Shown: positions 25,094 to 33,933 of the stretch, piece after piece
Layout: each line of letters starts with the position of its first letter
Numbering within the stretch: the first letter of the stretch is position 1
Made by a program: the position numbers and the translations under genes
Source of the DNA: Acidobacteriota bacterium
GTDB taxonomy: Bacteria; Acidobacteriota; Terriglobia; Bryobacterales; Bryobacteraceae
Length of the DNA: 33,933 nucleotides
Assembly: GCA_016213775.1 (NCBI GenBank)
Contig: JACQZR010000267.1
Coordinates: 1-33,933 of the forward strand
Reading direction: 5' to 3'
Notes under the pieces: generated by a model
Database searches by the model: none
Told to the model about the DNA's origin: nothing
Seen by the model: the letters and a program-made list of their open reading frames with translations, nothing else

Positions 25094-25890
25094 GCGAGCC
25101 TCCTTCTGACTTCCTGGGCGAAATCGGCGGCGTGGGCGCTGAGGTTGCGCAGGTGTCGCTCGATCTTTTCCAGATCCTCATTCTTCCATTGTGGGGGCAT
25201 TTCGGCCAAGATGCCATCGAGTGCCGGCCCCGGCAGCGCGGCGAGCCGGGCGGTGAAGCTCTCGATGTCGATCGAATGTCCTTTCAGTTGCCTGTAGAAA
25301 ACGTGGTCTGCCAGATAGCGTTGGCCCCCCAGCCGCCAGGGGGTGGCGGATTGCAGGAGATCGTGCAGGAAAGAGAAAGCGAGTTCGTGATCGTACAGGT
25401 AGATATTATTGCCGCGCGTGAACAGGTTGGGATTGTTGAAACGGCGGTCGGGGTTTTGGATGAGGCCATCAAAGGCGAACGTGTCGGTGGCGGCTTGCCA
25501 CATGGCTGGTGGAATGGCCTTGTCAATGGGCAAAGTGGTGACATCGGTAAGTAGCCGCGAGCCGAAGTTCCAGCCAACGCTGTTACGCATCCGCTCGGCT
25601 CTTTCGGGGTGCGGGCCATTAGACTCCAATGCGACCACGAGGTTGGCGAACGCGGCATCGATCCAGACGAGGGCGGGCTCGGGCACGAGGAGGCCGAAAT
25701 AGCTGGCAAGCCGGGAGGCCAGCAACTCACAGAGCAGACCCGTGACGCCGTTGTCGAGCGCGCCACGCAGCTTTACGATCACGTCTCCAGCGCGATTGCC
25801 ATTTTCGTCTTCACAGCCGCACAAAGCCGGGGATGTCCGGCCGCTTCCCATGAAGCGGTGAAGGTGCGCGGCGTGGAACCTGGGGATCAT
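25090..25890 (-). CDS. HipA-like kinase-fold protein
   Basis: 266 aa, much shorter than E. coli HipA (440 aa). Likely ATP-binding Lys40 lies in VIVKLRG. The catalytic loop appears as QNPDRRFNNPN (145-155), with the metal-binding Asp in YLYDHELAF (166-172). This matches the short HipA-like kinase (HipA_2) type that pairs with DUF3037. HipA-type toxins phosphorylate translation factors or aminoacyl-tRNA synthetases; the target here is unknown, and no HipB-type HTH antitoxin gene is adjacent. The pair is divergent from the type I restriction operon across a 306-base gap. Confidence 0.78.
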   Translation of the reverse strand: MIPRFHAAHLHRFMGSGRTSPALCGCEDENGNRAGDVIVKLRGALDNGVTGLLCELLASRLASYFGLLVPEPALVWIDAAFANLVVALESNGPHPERAERMRNSVGWNFGSRLLTDVTTLPIDKAIPPAMWQAATDTFAFDGLIQNPDRRFNNPNLFTRGNNIYLYDHELAFSFLHDLLQSATPWRLGGQRYLADHVFYRQLKGHSIDIESFTARLAALPGPALDGILAEMPPQWKNEDLEKIERHLRNLSAHAADFAQEVRRRLA

Positions 25891-26196
25891 CGAGATAGAG
25901 CAATCTTACTAAAAAGATAATTGGTAGTAGATGGACCCCGGATAGGTGGCACGTTCGAACTGCGACTCGCGACGGAAAGAAAGGATCAGAAGTGAAACGC
26001 GGAACGCAGGGGTGGAGAGGCAGAGGAGAAGCGGAAGGAGAGAAGGGGCAGCATGTGGCGGCGTTGTTGCGGGTAGAGCCTGATTCCGCAAGCTGGGGCG
26101 CAAGGGTACAATCTTGGTTTATGATATTTGGCGGAATCGGAGAGGTTTGCCTTGGGAGTTTGCCAGCGATTCCCGCCCGGGAGGAACTGAGGCAGG
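25891..26196. other. 306-base divergent intergenic region between HipA-like kinase and hsdM
   Basis: No gene is visible. The left part (about 25905-25930) is AT-rich and contains TTACTA ... TAGTAG flanking a 13-base centre, a possible operator for the kinase gene. A TACAAT at 26107-26112 could be a -10 box for hsdM but lacks a good -35. The middle (25975-26060) is a purine-rich tract on the plus strand. Confidence 0.4.
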
Positions 26197-28680
26197 GTGC
26201 CGATTAAGAAATCCGATCTTTACTCCTCGCTGTGGGCGTCGTGCGATGAACTCCGCGGCGGCATGGATGCGAGCCAGTACAAGGACTATGTGCTGTTCAT
26301 GCTGTTCATCAAGTACATTTCCGATAAGTACGGGAACAGCAGCGACTTTACGCCTTCGGTGGTCATTCCGAAAGGGGCGAGTTTCCAGGACATGGTCGCC
26401 CTGAAGGGAAAGAGCGGCATTGGCGACAAGATCAACACGCAAGTGATTCAGCCGCTGATTGAGGCGAACACGCGACTGGCGCGCAGCGATTTTCCGGACT
26501 TCAACGATCCTAACAAGCTCGGCGAAGGCGATGCCATGGTGGAGCGGCTGACGAACCTGATCGGCATCTTTCAAAAGCCGGAACTCGACTTTTCGCAGAA
26601 CCGCGCCGAGCACGACGATATCCTGGGCGATGCCTATGAATACCTGATGCGGCACTTCGCCACGGAGAGTGGCAAGAGTAAGGGCCAGTTTTATACTCCG
26701 GCGGAAGTGAGCCGCGTGATCGCGAAAGTGATTGGGATCTCGCCGGCGAATACAAAGGGGTCCACCACGGCGCATGACCCGACTTGCGGGTCGGGGTCTT
26801 TGTTGCTCAAGGTGGCAGCCGAGGCAGGCAAGCACATTACGCTGGAAGGGCAGGAGAAGGATGGGACGACGTCGGGCCTGGCGCGCATGAACATGATCCT
26901 GCACAATTTTCCGACAGCGAATATCGTGCAGGGCGATTCGCTGGCGGCACCGAAGTTCAAGGATGGGGAGCAACTGCGAACCTACGACTACGTGGTTGCC
27001 AATCCGCCGTTTTCAGACAAAAGTTGGAGTACAGGCATCACCCCATCGCGTGATCCATATCAACGGTTCGCCTGGGGGGAGCCGCCGGCCAAGCAAGGCG
27101 ATTATGCCTACTTGTTGCACATCATCCGTTCCATGAAGGGCAAGGGGAAAGGGGCCTGCATTCTGCCGCATGGCGTTTTGTTTCGGGGCAATGCAGAGGC
27201 GAAGATCCGAGAGCAGCTCGTGCGCTCAGGATATCTGAAAGGGATTATTGGCCTGCCCGCCAATCTCTTTTATGGCACCGGCATTCCGGCGTGCATCGTG
27301 GTGCTGGACAAAGAGAACGCCACCGCGCGCAAAGGCGTGTTCCTGATCGATGCCTCAAAGGGCTACCTCAAGGATGGGAACAAGAACCGGCTGCGCGAGC
27401 AGGACATCCACCGGATTGTGGACACGTTCACCAAGCAGGTGGAGATACCGCGCTACTCGCGGATGGTGCCGCTGGCGGAGATTGCCGATCCGAAGAATGA
27501 TTTCAATCTCAACCTGCCGCGCTACATCGACAGCACCGAACCCGAAGATATTCAGGATATCGACGGTCACCTGCGCGGGGGAATTCCGGAGCGGGATCTG
27601 GACGCGATTGGGGCTTATTGGAAGGTGCTGCCCAGCGTGCGTACGGCGCTGTTCGAGTCAGCGGGGCGCCCTGGCTACGCGCGACTGCGGCTGGCGATTG
27701 GCGAGGTGAAGCCGGGCATCCTGGGACACGCCGAGTTTGGCGCGTTTGAGAAGAAGGCGACGAAGGTATTCGAGGATTGGCGAAAGGCGATCACCCCGCG
27801 GTTGACGGAGTTCGGCAAAGGTGGCCACCCGAAAGCGCTGATCGAAAGCATTGCGGAGGATCTGCTGGAAAGATTCCGGCGGGCGCCGCTGCTGGATGCG
27901 TACGACATCTACCAGCACCTGATGGACTATTGGGCCGAGACGATGCAGGACGATGCTTACCTGATCGCGGCGGACGGTTGGGTGAAGGGTGCGCAGCCGC
28001 GCGAGATTGTGCAGGTGAAGAACAAGGAGAACAAGCTGACGTGGCCGGAGCCGCACGATTATTTGAGTGGCAAGCGGCGGTTCAAATCGGACCTGATTCC
28101 CGCGCCGATTCTGGTGGCCCGCTACTTTGTTGCGGAACGCGATGCCATCGAAGCGCTAGACAATGAGCTTGCCACGCTGGAACAGAAACTCGATGAGATG
28201 CGCGAGGAGAACAGCGGAGAGGAAGGGTTGTTGGCCGAGGTGATCGAGGGCGAGGGCGATAAGCAGAAGATTACGGCGAAGGGAGTGAAGGCGAGGCTGA
28301 GGGAGATTGGCGAGGACTCCAACTACGCGGAGGAGCGGACGATGCTTGAGGCGTACGCTGAGTTGTTGGAGCGGCAATCCGAGACCAAGGACAGGCGCAA
28401 GTCGGCGCAAGTGGATCTCGACAAGAAGATCGACGCCAAGTACACGAAGCTGGCCGAGGCGGAGATTAAGTCACTTGTGGTGGATGACAAGTGGATGGCC
28501 CGCCTCTCGGCTGCTGTACAGGGTGAACTGGATCGCGTTTCGCAGACGCTGACGGGCCGCATCCGGGAGTTGGCCGAGCGATACGCTAATCCGCTGGCAG
28601 ACCTCGCCGACGTAGTTGCGACTCTGGCTGCCCAGGTCGAAGGGCATCTCCGGAGGATGGGGGAGACTAGGAAAACATGA
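26197..28680 (+). CDS. hsdM: Type I restriction-modification system, methyltransferase subunit
   Basis: 827 aa from a GTG start; GGCAGG and a GGGAGG further upstream serve as ribosome sites. The N-terminal helical domain (about 1-150) precedes the N6-adenine methylase core with AdoMet motif DPTCGSGSLL (194-203) and catalytic NPPF (269-272). FYTPAEV precedes motif I, as is standard for HsdM. The protein is about 300 residues longer than E. coli HsdM; the extra C-terminal part includes a predicted coiled coil (about 645-790, Glu/Lys-rich). Such long HsdM forms exist, but the function of the extension is not clear. It overlaps hsdS by four bases. Confidence 0.95.
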   Translation: MPIKKSDLYSSLWASCDELRGGMDASQYKDYVLFMLFIKYISDKYGNSSDFTPSVVIPKGASFQDMVALKGKSGIGDKINTQVIQPLIEANTRLARSDFPDFNDPNKLGEGDAMVERLTNLIGIFQKPELDFSQNRAEHDDILGDAYEYLMRHFATESGKSKGQFYTPAEVSRVIAKVIGISPANTKGSTTAHDPTCGSGSLLLKVAAEAGKHITLEGQEKDGTTSGLARMNMILHNFPTANIVQGDSLAAPKFKDGEQLRTYDYVVANPPFSDKSWSTGITPSRDPYQRFAWGEPPAKQGDYAYLLHIIRSMKGKGKGACILPHGVLFRGNAEAKIREQLVRSGYLKGIIGLPANLFYGTGIPACIVVLDKENATARKGVFLIDASKGYLKDGNKNRLREQDIHRIVDTFTKQVEIPRYSRMVPLAEIADPKNDFNLNLPRYIDSTEPEDIQDIDGHLRGGIPERDLDAIGAYWKVLPSVRTALFESAGRPGYARLRLAIGEVKPGILGHAEFGAFEKKATKVFEDWRKAITPRLTEFGKGGHPKALIESIAEDLLERFRRAPLLDAYDIYQHLMDYWAETMQDDAYLIAADGWVKGAQPREIVQVKNKENKLTWPEPHDYLSGKRRFKSDLIPAPILVARYFVAERDAIEALDNELATLEQKLDEMREENSGEEGLLAEVIEGEGDKQKITAKGVKARLREIGEDSNYAEERTMLEAYAELLERQSETKDRRKSAQVDLDKKIDAKYTKLAEAEIKSLVVDDKWMARLSAAVQGELDRVSQTLTGRIRELAERYANPLADLADVVATLAAQVEGHLRRMGETRKT

Positions 28681-29837
28681 GCGGTGAATACAAGCCCACG
28701 GAAGTGGGTGTTACCCGAGTACTTTGGGATTCTGAGGAGCTTGGCAACTTCATCTCACTTCAGAGAGGGCATGACTTGACATGGCGCGACCGGCGAGAAG
28801 GCGAAATCCCTGTCATGGGGTCCGCTGGTCTTAACGGATGGCACAACAAGGCACTCGTAAAAGGGCCAGGTGTCATCCTTGGCCGCAGCGGAGCATCTTT
28901 TGGAAAAGCACACTATTGCGAGGTAGATTTCTGGCCGCACAACACAGCGCTTTACGTGACGGATTTTCGTGGTAACGACCCGCTATTTGTTTTCTACTTC
29001 CTTTCTGCACTCGACTTCTCTCGCCACAACTCTGGCGGCGCACAGCAGTCACTGAATCGTAATTTCATCGCTTCTGTTCCTATCAAGGTCCCTCGTCCAG
29101 CCGAACAGCGCGCGATCGCGGCGGCGTTGAGCGATGTGGATGCGATGTTGGGCGGGCTGGATCGGCTCATTGCCAAGAAGCGCGACCTCAAGCAGGCCGC
29201 CATGCAGCAGCTTCTGACCGGCCAGACTCGCCTCCCCGGCTTCCACGGCGAGTGGGACGCGGTCGAGTTCGGCGACGTGGCATGCATTCGCAACGCCAAG
29301 GTCGTCGCTTCATCGACACCTGTCGGCACGCAATGTGTGGAGTTGGAGTCCATCGATCACGGGAACGGACGGGTGCGCGCGACGACCGACGCGACGGGCG
29401 TGACGGCGAAGTACAGCTTCAGGACAGGGGATGTCCTGTTCGGACGTCTCCGGGCTTACCTTAGGAAGTACTGGCTGGCAACGTTCGACGGCGTATGCTC
29501 AACGGAAATCTGGCCGTTGATCTCACGCGATGGACGTTTGTGCAGTGGCTTCCTTCACCTGCTGGTGCAGACGAATAGCTTCGTGAACGCTGCGGGCGTG
29601 TCCTACGGGACGCACATGCCGAGATCGGACTGGTCGGTGTTAGAAAAGCTGTCCATAATTCTTCCGCCGACGACTGAACAAGTCGCCATCGCCGCCGTGC
29701 TCTCCGACATGGACGCCGAACTGGCCGCGTTGGAGGCAAGGCGCGAAAAGACCCGGGCACTGAAACAAGGGATGATGCGAGAGTTGCTCACCGGGAGGAC
29801 ACGCCTCATCCCAATCGGAGTAGCGGCCCATGTCTGA
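28677..29837 (+). CDS. hsdS: Type I restriction-modification system, specificity subunit
   Basis: 386 aa. Two target-recognition domains (about 18-140 and 187-331) are each followed by a conserved helical region. These helices read [20 protein letters not shown] (from 142) and [20 protein letters not shown] (from 333), and both end in LLTGxTRL, the internal repeat typical of HsdS. It selects the bipartite DNA target and docks with HsdM. The two recognition domains differ strongly from each other, so the target is asymmetric and cannot be predicted by eye. It starts inside the hsdM stop (ATGA) and overlaps hsdR by eight bases. Confidence 0.93.
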   Translation: MSGEYKPTEVGVTRVLWDSEELGNFISLQRGHDLTWRDRREGEIPVMGSAGLNGWHNKALVKGPGVILGRSGASFGKAHYCEVDFWPHNTALYVTDFRGNDPLFVFYFLSALDFSRHNSGGAQQSLNRNFIASVPIKVPRPAEQRAIAAALSDVDAMLGGLDRLIAKKRDLKQAAMQQLLTGQTRLPGFHGEWDAVEFGDVACIRNAKVVASSTPVGTQCVELESIDHGNGRVRATTDATGVTAKYSFRTGDVLFGRLRAYLRKYWLATFDGVCSTEIWPLISRDGRLCSGFLHLLVQTNSFVNAAGVSYGTHMPRSDWSVLEKLSIILPPTTEQVAIAAVLSDMDAELAALEARREKTRALKQGMMRELLTGRTRLIPIGVAAHV

Positions 29838-32800
29838 GGCGCCGCGTTCGGAGCGAACCACGCAGGACCGCGTCATCGGCCTGTTTACGGACTCGTCGCG
29901 TCCGGGCAACCTCAGTTACCGCTACCTCGGTGATTGGAGCAAACGGGAGAAGAACCGGGCCATCGAGACCGCTCTTTTGCGGGAGAATCTGACAGCCCGT
30001 GGCTACTCGGTAGCCCACATCTCCGCAGCTCTTCAAAAACTGGAAACCGCCGCAGATTCGACGGGCATTACGCTGTACAAAGCCAACCTGCGCACCTATC
30101 AATTGCTGCGCTACGGAGTGCCCGTGCAGATCGCGGCGGGCCGGTCGCACGAGACGGTCCATCTGATCGACTGGGAGCATGCGGATGAGAACGACTTCGC
30201 CCTAGCTGAGGAAGTGACGCTGAAGGGCGGCTACGAGCGCCGGCCAGACATCGTTCTCTACATCAACGGCCTCGCCATCGCGGTGATCGAACTGAAACGC
30301 AGTTCGGTGGAGTTGGCGGATGGGGTGCGGCAACTGGTGACGAACCAGGAAGAGATCTTCAATCAGAACTTCTTCACCACGGTGCAACTGGTGCTAGCGG
30401 GGAGCGATGCGCAAGGGTTGCGCTACGGCACCACGGGAACAAAAGAACAGTTTTTCGTGCAGTGGAAAGACGAAACCGCGGGAGGCGGGACAGCAGCCGC
30501 CGGAGCGCTGCTGGACAGGCCACTGGCGCAACTGTGCAACCAGAAGCGGCTGCTCGACCTGATCCGCAATTTCGTCATTTTCGATGCGGGCCAAAAGAAG
30601 GTCCCACGGCCGCATCAGTTCCTTGGGGTGCAGGCGGCGCGGGAACGAATCAGCAAGCGCGAAGGCGGAGTGATCTGGCATACGCAAGGAAGCGGCAAGA
30701 GCATCCTGATGGTGCTGATTGCCAAATGGCTGCTGGAGCACGATGCCGAAGCCCGCATCCTGATCGTGACCGACCGTGACGAGTTAGACAAACAGATTGA
30801 AGGGGTGATGAAGAACGCCGGGGTGATTGGAGCGGAGTCGCCGTCTCCGCGGATCACGTCGCGGGCGGAACTGGTGGAGAAACTCGGGGCGGCGACGCCG
30901 CGGCTGATGTGCGCGCTGATTCACAAGATCGACCCTTCCGATCTGAACGGAACGCCGCCGCGGGTGTACGGGCGGTTCTATGTGTTTGTGGACGAATGCC
31001 ACCGGACGCAGGGCGGCGATATGAACAAGCAGATGAAGCGCTGGCTGGAGAGCGCGATCTTCATCGGATTCACGGGGACGCCGCTGCTGCGCAAAGACAA
31101 GGTGATGACGCGGGATATCTTTGGAACCTATATCCACACGTACAAGTTCCACGAGGGAGTGGCGGATGGGGTGATTCTGGACCTGAAGTATGAGGCGCGG
31201 GATGTACCCCAGCGGCTCACGTCGCAGGCGGCGGTCGACCGGTGGTTTGAGCGCAAGACGAAGGGTCTGAACAATTTTCAGAAGGCGGTGCTGCGCAAGA
31301 AATGGGCGACGCTGGACGCGTTGATGAGCGCGAGCGAACGGAAGGTACGCATCATCGGCAGCATTCTGGAGGACTTCGAGTTCAAGCCGCGATTGAATAA
31401 CGACCGGGGTACGGCAATTCTGGTGGCGGCTTCGATCTATGACGCCTGCCACTACTACCAGTTGTTGCAGACCACCACCAACTTCGGCCCGAAGTGCGGG
31501 ATTATCACCTCTTACGAGCCGAACCACAATGCGATTTCGCGCGAGCCGGCGCACAGCGATGAACGGTACAAGTTCGACACCTACACGCAATACGTTCTGA
31601 AGAAGAGCCAAACGACCAAGCAGTACGAGGATGAGATCAAGCGGCGGTTCGTTGAAGAGCCCGCGAACCTGAAACTGCTGATTGTGGTGAGCAAACTGTT
31701 GACCGGCTTCGATGCGCCGAGTTGCACCTATATCTATCTGGATAACGAGTTGCGGGACCACAATTTGTTTCAGGCGATCTGCCGGACGAACCGTCTCGAT
31801 GGCGATGATAAAGACTACGGCCACATTGTCGATTTCAAGGAGTTGTTCGGCGACGTGCAGCAGGCGATTGCGGTGTACAGCTCGGATGAGCTGGATATTG
31901 ACGAAGGCTGCGGCGGCGACAACAATGTGCATTTGAAGGACTGGCTGACGGAGGGAAGGAAGAAAGTGGACGAGACGCGGGAGGCGCTCCACTACCTATG
32001 CGAGCCTGTCGCGGCGCCGAGGGACGTGGAGCAGTTTCTGCGCTACTTCTGCGGCGACGCGGCGAACCCCAATGCGCTACAGGAGACGGAGGCGCTGCGC
32101 GTTTCATTTTATAAGGCCGTTGCGAATTTTGTGAGGGCGTTCGCCGCGATTGCGCAGGATTTGGAGGAGGCGGGGTACAGCAGCGCCGAGGCGGCCGGGC
32201 TGCGCAAAGACGCGGAGTTTTATGGGGAGATCCGGTCGGCGATCAAGAAGCATTCGGGAGAAGAACTCGATATCAAGCCTTACGAGGCGGATATGCGGCA
32301 ACTGCTGAACACGTATGTGCAGGCGGACCCGCCGTCCAATCTGGGGGAATTGGAGGAGATCCCGCTGACGCAGTTGATCATCGAGACGGGGATTCACGAT
32401 GCGATCGCGCGGAAGCTGAACGAGAAGGGGAGGCTGACGAAGAACGCCATTGCGGAGGGGATTATCAACAACGTTCGCAAGACGATCGTTCGCGAGCAAT
32501 TGACGGATCCGCGGTTTTACGAGCAGATGTCGAAGCTGCTCGACGACCTCATCCACCAGAGCCGGGCGGATACGGCGGCGTATGAGGAATTTCTACGGAA
32601 GGCCGAGGATCTGGTGCGGAAGCTGGCGGCGAAGGAGAGCGCCGATGGGGTTCCGGCGATGTTGCATGGGAAGCGCGAGGCGACGGTGATCTATAACAAT
32701 CTGGCGCGAATTCTGGCGGCGGGAGGCGCGGATGGGGAAGACGGCGCGGGAGTGGAGGAGCGTGCCAAGCTGGCGCTGGAAATTGACCGGGTGATGCGGG

Positions 32801-32937
32801 AACAAGCACCGGCGAGTTGGAAGGGGGATCAGGCGCGGGAGGCGCAGGTGTTGAATGCTCTGTTTCCGCTGATGAATCGGGACCGGGCGGCCACGCTGGC
32901 ACTTTTCGAGTTGGTCAAGAACCAACCGGGGTATTGA
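29830..32937 (+). CDS. hsdR: Type I restriction-modification system, endonuclease/translocase subunit
   Basis: 1035 aa. The N-terminal nuclease has RRPD (Asp140) and ELK (Glu154, Lys156) of the PD-(D/E)xK fold. The SF2 motor carries Walker A TQGSGKS (285-291), DECH (388-391), TGTP and a later helicase C region with LLTGFDAP. Residues about 740-1035 form the helical C-terminal part that binds the methylase core. It cuts unmodified DNA at a distance after ATP-driven translocation. All catalytic motifs are intact, so the system should be functional. The stop overlaps the next ATG (TGATG). Confidence 0.96.
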   Translation: MSEAPRSERTTQDRVIGLFTDSSRPGNLSYRYLGDWSKREKNRAIETALLRENLTARGYSVAHISAALQKLETAADSTGITLYKANLRTYQLLRYGVPVQIAAGRSHETVHLIDWEHADENDFALAEEVTLKGGYERRPDIVLYINGLAIAVIELKRSSVELADGVRQLVTNQEEIFNQNFFTTVQLVLAGSDAQGLRYGTTGTKEQFFVQWKDETAGGGTAAAGALLDRPLAQLCNQKRLLDLIRNFVIFDAGQKKVPRPHQFLGVQAARERISKREGGVIWHTQGSGKSILMVLIAKWLLEHDAEARILIVTDRDELDKQIEGVMKNAGVIGAESPSPRITSRAELVEKLGAATPRLMCALIHKIDPSDLNGTPPRVYGRFYVFVDECHRTQGGDMNKQMKRWLESAIFIGFTGTPLLRKDKVMTRDIFGTYIHTYKFHEGVADGVILDLKYEARDVPQRLTSQAAVDRWFERKTKGLNNFQKAVLRKKWATLDALMSASERKVRIIGSILEDFEFKPRLNNDRGTAILVAASIYDACHYYQLLQTTTNFGPKCGIITSYEPNHNAISREPAHSDERYKFDTYTQYVLKKSQTTKQYEDEIKRRFVEEPANLKLLIVVSKLLTGFDAPSCTYIYLDNELRDHNLFQAICRTNRLDGDDKDYGHIVDFKELFGDVQQAIAVYSSDELDIDEGCGGDNNVHLKDWLTEGRKKVDETREALHYLCEPVAAPRDVEQFLRYFCGDAANPNALQETEALRVSFYKAVANFVRAFAAIAQDLEEAGYSSAEAAGLRKDAEFYGEIRSAIKKHSGEELDIKPYEADMRQLLNTYVQADPPSNLGELEEIPLTQLIIETGIHDAIARKLNEKGRLTKNAIAEGIINNVRKTIVREQLTDPRFYEQMSKLLDDLIHQSRADTAAYEEFLRKAEDLVRKLAAKESADGVPAMLHGKREATVIYNNLARILAAGGADGEDGAGVEERAKLALEIDRVMREQAPASWKGDQAREAQVLNALFPLMNRDRAATLALFELVKNQPGY

Positions 32938-33653
32938 TGGCCGAGACAATCCAATTCGGTGAGATCGCCATTGGGGTGACGCGCAAGGACATCAAGCATG
33001 TGCACCTGTCGGTTCACCCGCCCAACGGGCGCGTCACGCTTGTGGCGCCGACGGGGACGCGGTTGGAGGTAGTGCGGGCGTATGCGGTGTCGAAGCTGGG
33101 GTGGATTAGGGAGCAGCAGGCGAAGCTGCGAGGGCAGGCTCGGGAGACGCCTCGGGATTTTGTCGGGCGCGAGAGCCATTACGTTTGGGGAAGGCGCTAT
33201 TTGCTAACGGTGAGGGAAAAGGCCGAGAAGCCTTCAGTACGGCTGGATCACCGGAGGATTGTGCTGACGGTGCGGCCGGGGACGAGCAAACAGAAGCGGA
33301 GGGCGGTGATGCATGAGTGGCACAAGTCGCTGATGCACGAGGCGGTGCCGAAGTTGATTGCAAAGTGGGAGCCGCGGCTGGGGGTGAACGTGGCGGGCTA
33401 TTTTCTACAGCGAATGAAGACGAAGTGGGGGAGTTGCAACCACCGGGCAGGGAACATCCGTTTGAATACCGAGTTGGTGAAAAAGCCGAAGGATCTGCTG
33501 GAGTATGTGGTAGTTCACGAGATGTTGCACTTGATTGCGCCGACGCATAGCGAGCGGTTTGTGGGGCTACTGAGCCAGCACTATCCGACATGGCGGGAGG
33601 CGCGGGTGGAGTTGAACGAGTTGCCGCTGGGGGCGGAGGTGTGGCGGGAGTAG
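32937..33653 (+). CDS. YgjP-like (DUF45/M48-type) metallopeptidase coupled to the type I R-M operon
   Basis: 238 aa from the ATG sharing a base with the hsdR stop. The zinc site HEMLH is at 194-198, preceded by KTKWGSCNHRAGNIRLNTEL, the conserved strand region of YgjP/WLM-like peptidases. The N-terminal about 130 residues are the usual YgjP beta domain (VHPPNGRVTLVAPTGTR). No signal peptide is present, so it is cytoplasmic. Genes of this family are often found directly after hsdR, suggesting turnover or control of restriction subunits, but no substrate is established. It ends next to a decayed hicBA-like remnant. Confidence 0.88.
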   Translation: MAETIQFGEIAIGVTRKDIKHVHLSVHPPNGRVTLVAPTGTRLEVVRAYAVSKLGWIREQQAKLRGQARETPRDFVGRESHYVWGRRYLLTVREKAEKPSVRLDHRRIVLTVRPGTSKQKRRAVMHEWHKSLMHEAVPKLIAKWEPRLGVNVAGYFLQRMKTKWGSCNHRAGNIRLNTELVKKPKDLLEYVVVHEMLHLIAPTHSERFVGLLSQHYPTWREARVELNELPLGAEVWRE

Positions 33654-33691
33654 GCGTTGGAGTTGGAGACCGCGATTGAGCCGGCGATCTC

Positions 33692-33789
33692 CATGCGAAC
33701 GTGGGAGCCGACGTGCCGCGTCACGCTAAAGCCGAGACGTTGGAGGGCTATAACGGCCTGCGCCCGGAAATCTCCCGAGGCAGTTTCAC
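33692..33789 (-). pseudogene. hicA-like toxin remnant, frameshifted and truncated
   Basis: From the GTG at 33789 the minus strand reads VKLPREISG, the usual HicA start. One base is then missing, and the next frame continues AQAVIALQRLGFSVTRHVGSHVRM, the HicA core including the GSHxRM motif whose His is catalytic in HicA RNases. After this the family sequence stops near the end of the YgjP-like gene. The GTG overlaps the stop of a hicB-like remnant (GTGA), as in intact hicBA pairs. The remnant cannot encode a whole toxin. Confidence 0.55.
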
Positions 33790-33874
33790 GCCTGCACGAG
33801 GATCGGATCGCTGACGAAGTGAAGCCGGCTTCTGTCACCTGCTGCTGGAGATCGCGCAAATCCTCACCTTGCGT
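33786..33874 (-). pseudogene. hicB-like antitoxin remnant with internal deletion
   Basis: The minus strand encodes TQGEDLRDLQQQVTEA (33874-33827) and then, in another frame, LHFVSDPILVQA followed by a stop (33824-33786). Both blocks match the small HicB/UPF0150 type, where they are normally separated by about ten residues of the form VRCHF...PxxIR. The spacer appears deleted, with loss of frame. The region further upstream (to 33933) is partly similar but too decayed to assign. Confidence 0.42.
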
Positions 33875-33933
33875 GGGTGATACCGCCGGTCTTGCCGGGC
33901 GCAAGGCTGGCCTGGAAAGGCCAGACGCGGCCA

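Noticed and set aside
30784-31992. 402-residue open frame on the minus strand inside hsdR
   Set aside because: Antisense to the helicase motifs of HsdR; Arg, Val and His rich without a domain.
1-33933. CRISPR array, rRNA, tRNA or insertion sequence
   Set aside because: No regularly spaced repeats, no rRNA-like stretch, no tRNA fold and no transposase motif were seen on either strand.

Overview
The window is a high-GC bacterial chromosome segment. Gene content fits a soil Acidobacteriota, plausibly of the Bryobacterales/Solibacter type: a YtrA-type regulator with ABC module, an RND pump, a Gln-dependent NAD synthetase, an orphan terminase beside a protein with an NGxxSxGPxTPEG motif, and a PYROXD2-type flavoprotein. 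This placement is from family familiarity only; no rRNA or marker gene is present.

Layout. 1-1243: start of a YwaF/TIGR02206-type membrane protein (partial) and a PHP-domain protein whose C-terminus reads through a dispersed repeat, both on minus. 1286-3931: stacked dyads, then a YtrA-like GntR regulator, ABC ATPase and permease in one operon. 3947-8955 (minus): secreted GH140/DUF4038-like glycosidase, ABC exporter and PYROXD2-like flavoprotein. 9026-15095 (plus): a tripartite RND efflux operon (TolC-like, periplasmic adaptor, RND pump) with overlapping stops and starts. 15083-18178 (minus): late flagellar operon flgM, flgN-like, flgK, flgL, with a good sigma-28 promoter match upstream. 18355-20016 (plus): nadE.

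20025-33933 is an accessory region. It holds an orphan phage-type TerL with an uncharacterised partner, an intact ImmA/IrrE metallopeptidase with a frameshifted and truncated DUF4411 (PIN-like) partner, a DUF3037/HipA-like kinase pair, a complete type I restriction-modification operon (hsdM-hsdS-hsdR) translationally coupled to a YgjP-like metallopeptidase, and a decayed hicBA-like remnant at the right edge. It reads as a defence/toxin island next to nadE, containing both live and dead modules.

Across the window the plus strand changes from C-rich (about 5-15 kb) to G-rich (about 20-34 kb), whichever strand the genes lie on. No CRISPR array, rRNA, tRNA, integrase or transposase was found. The strongest candidates for undescribed biology are the orphan TerL two-gene module and the DUF3037/HipA-like kinase pair.
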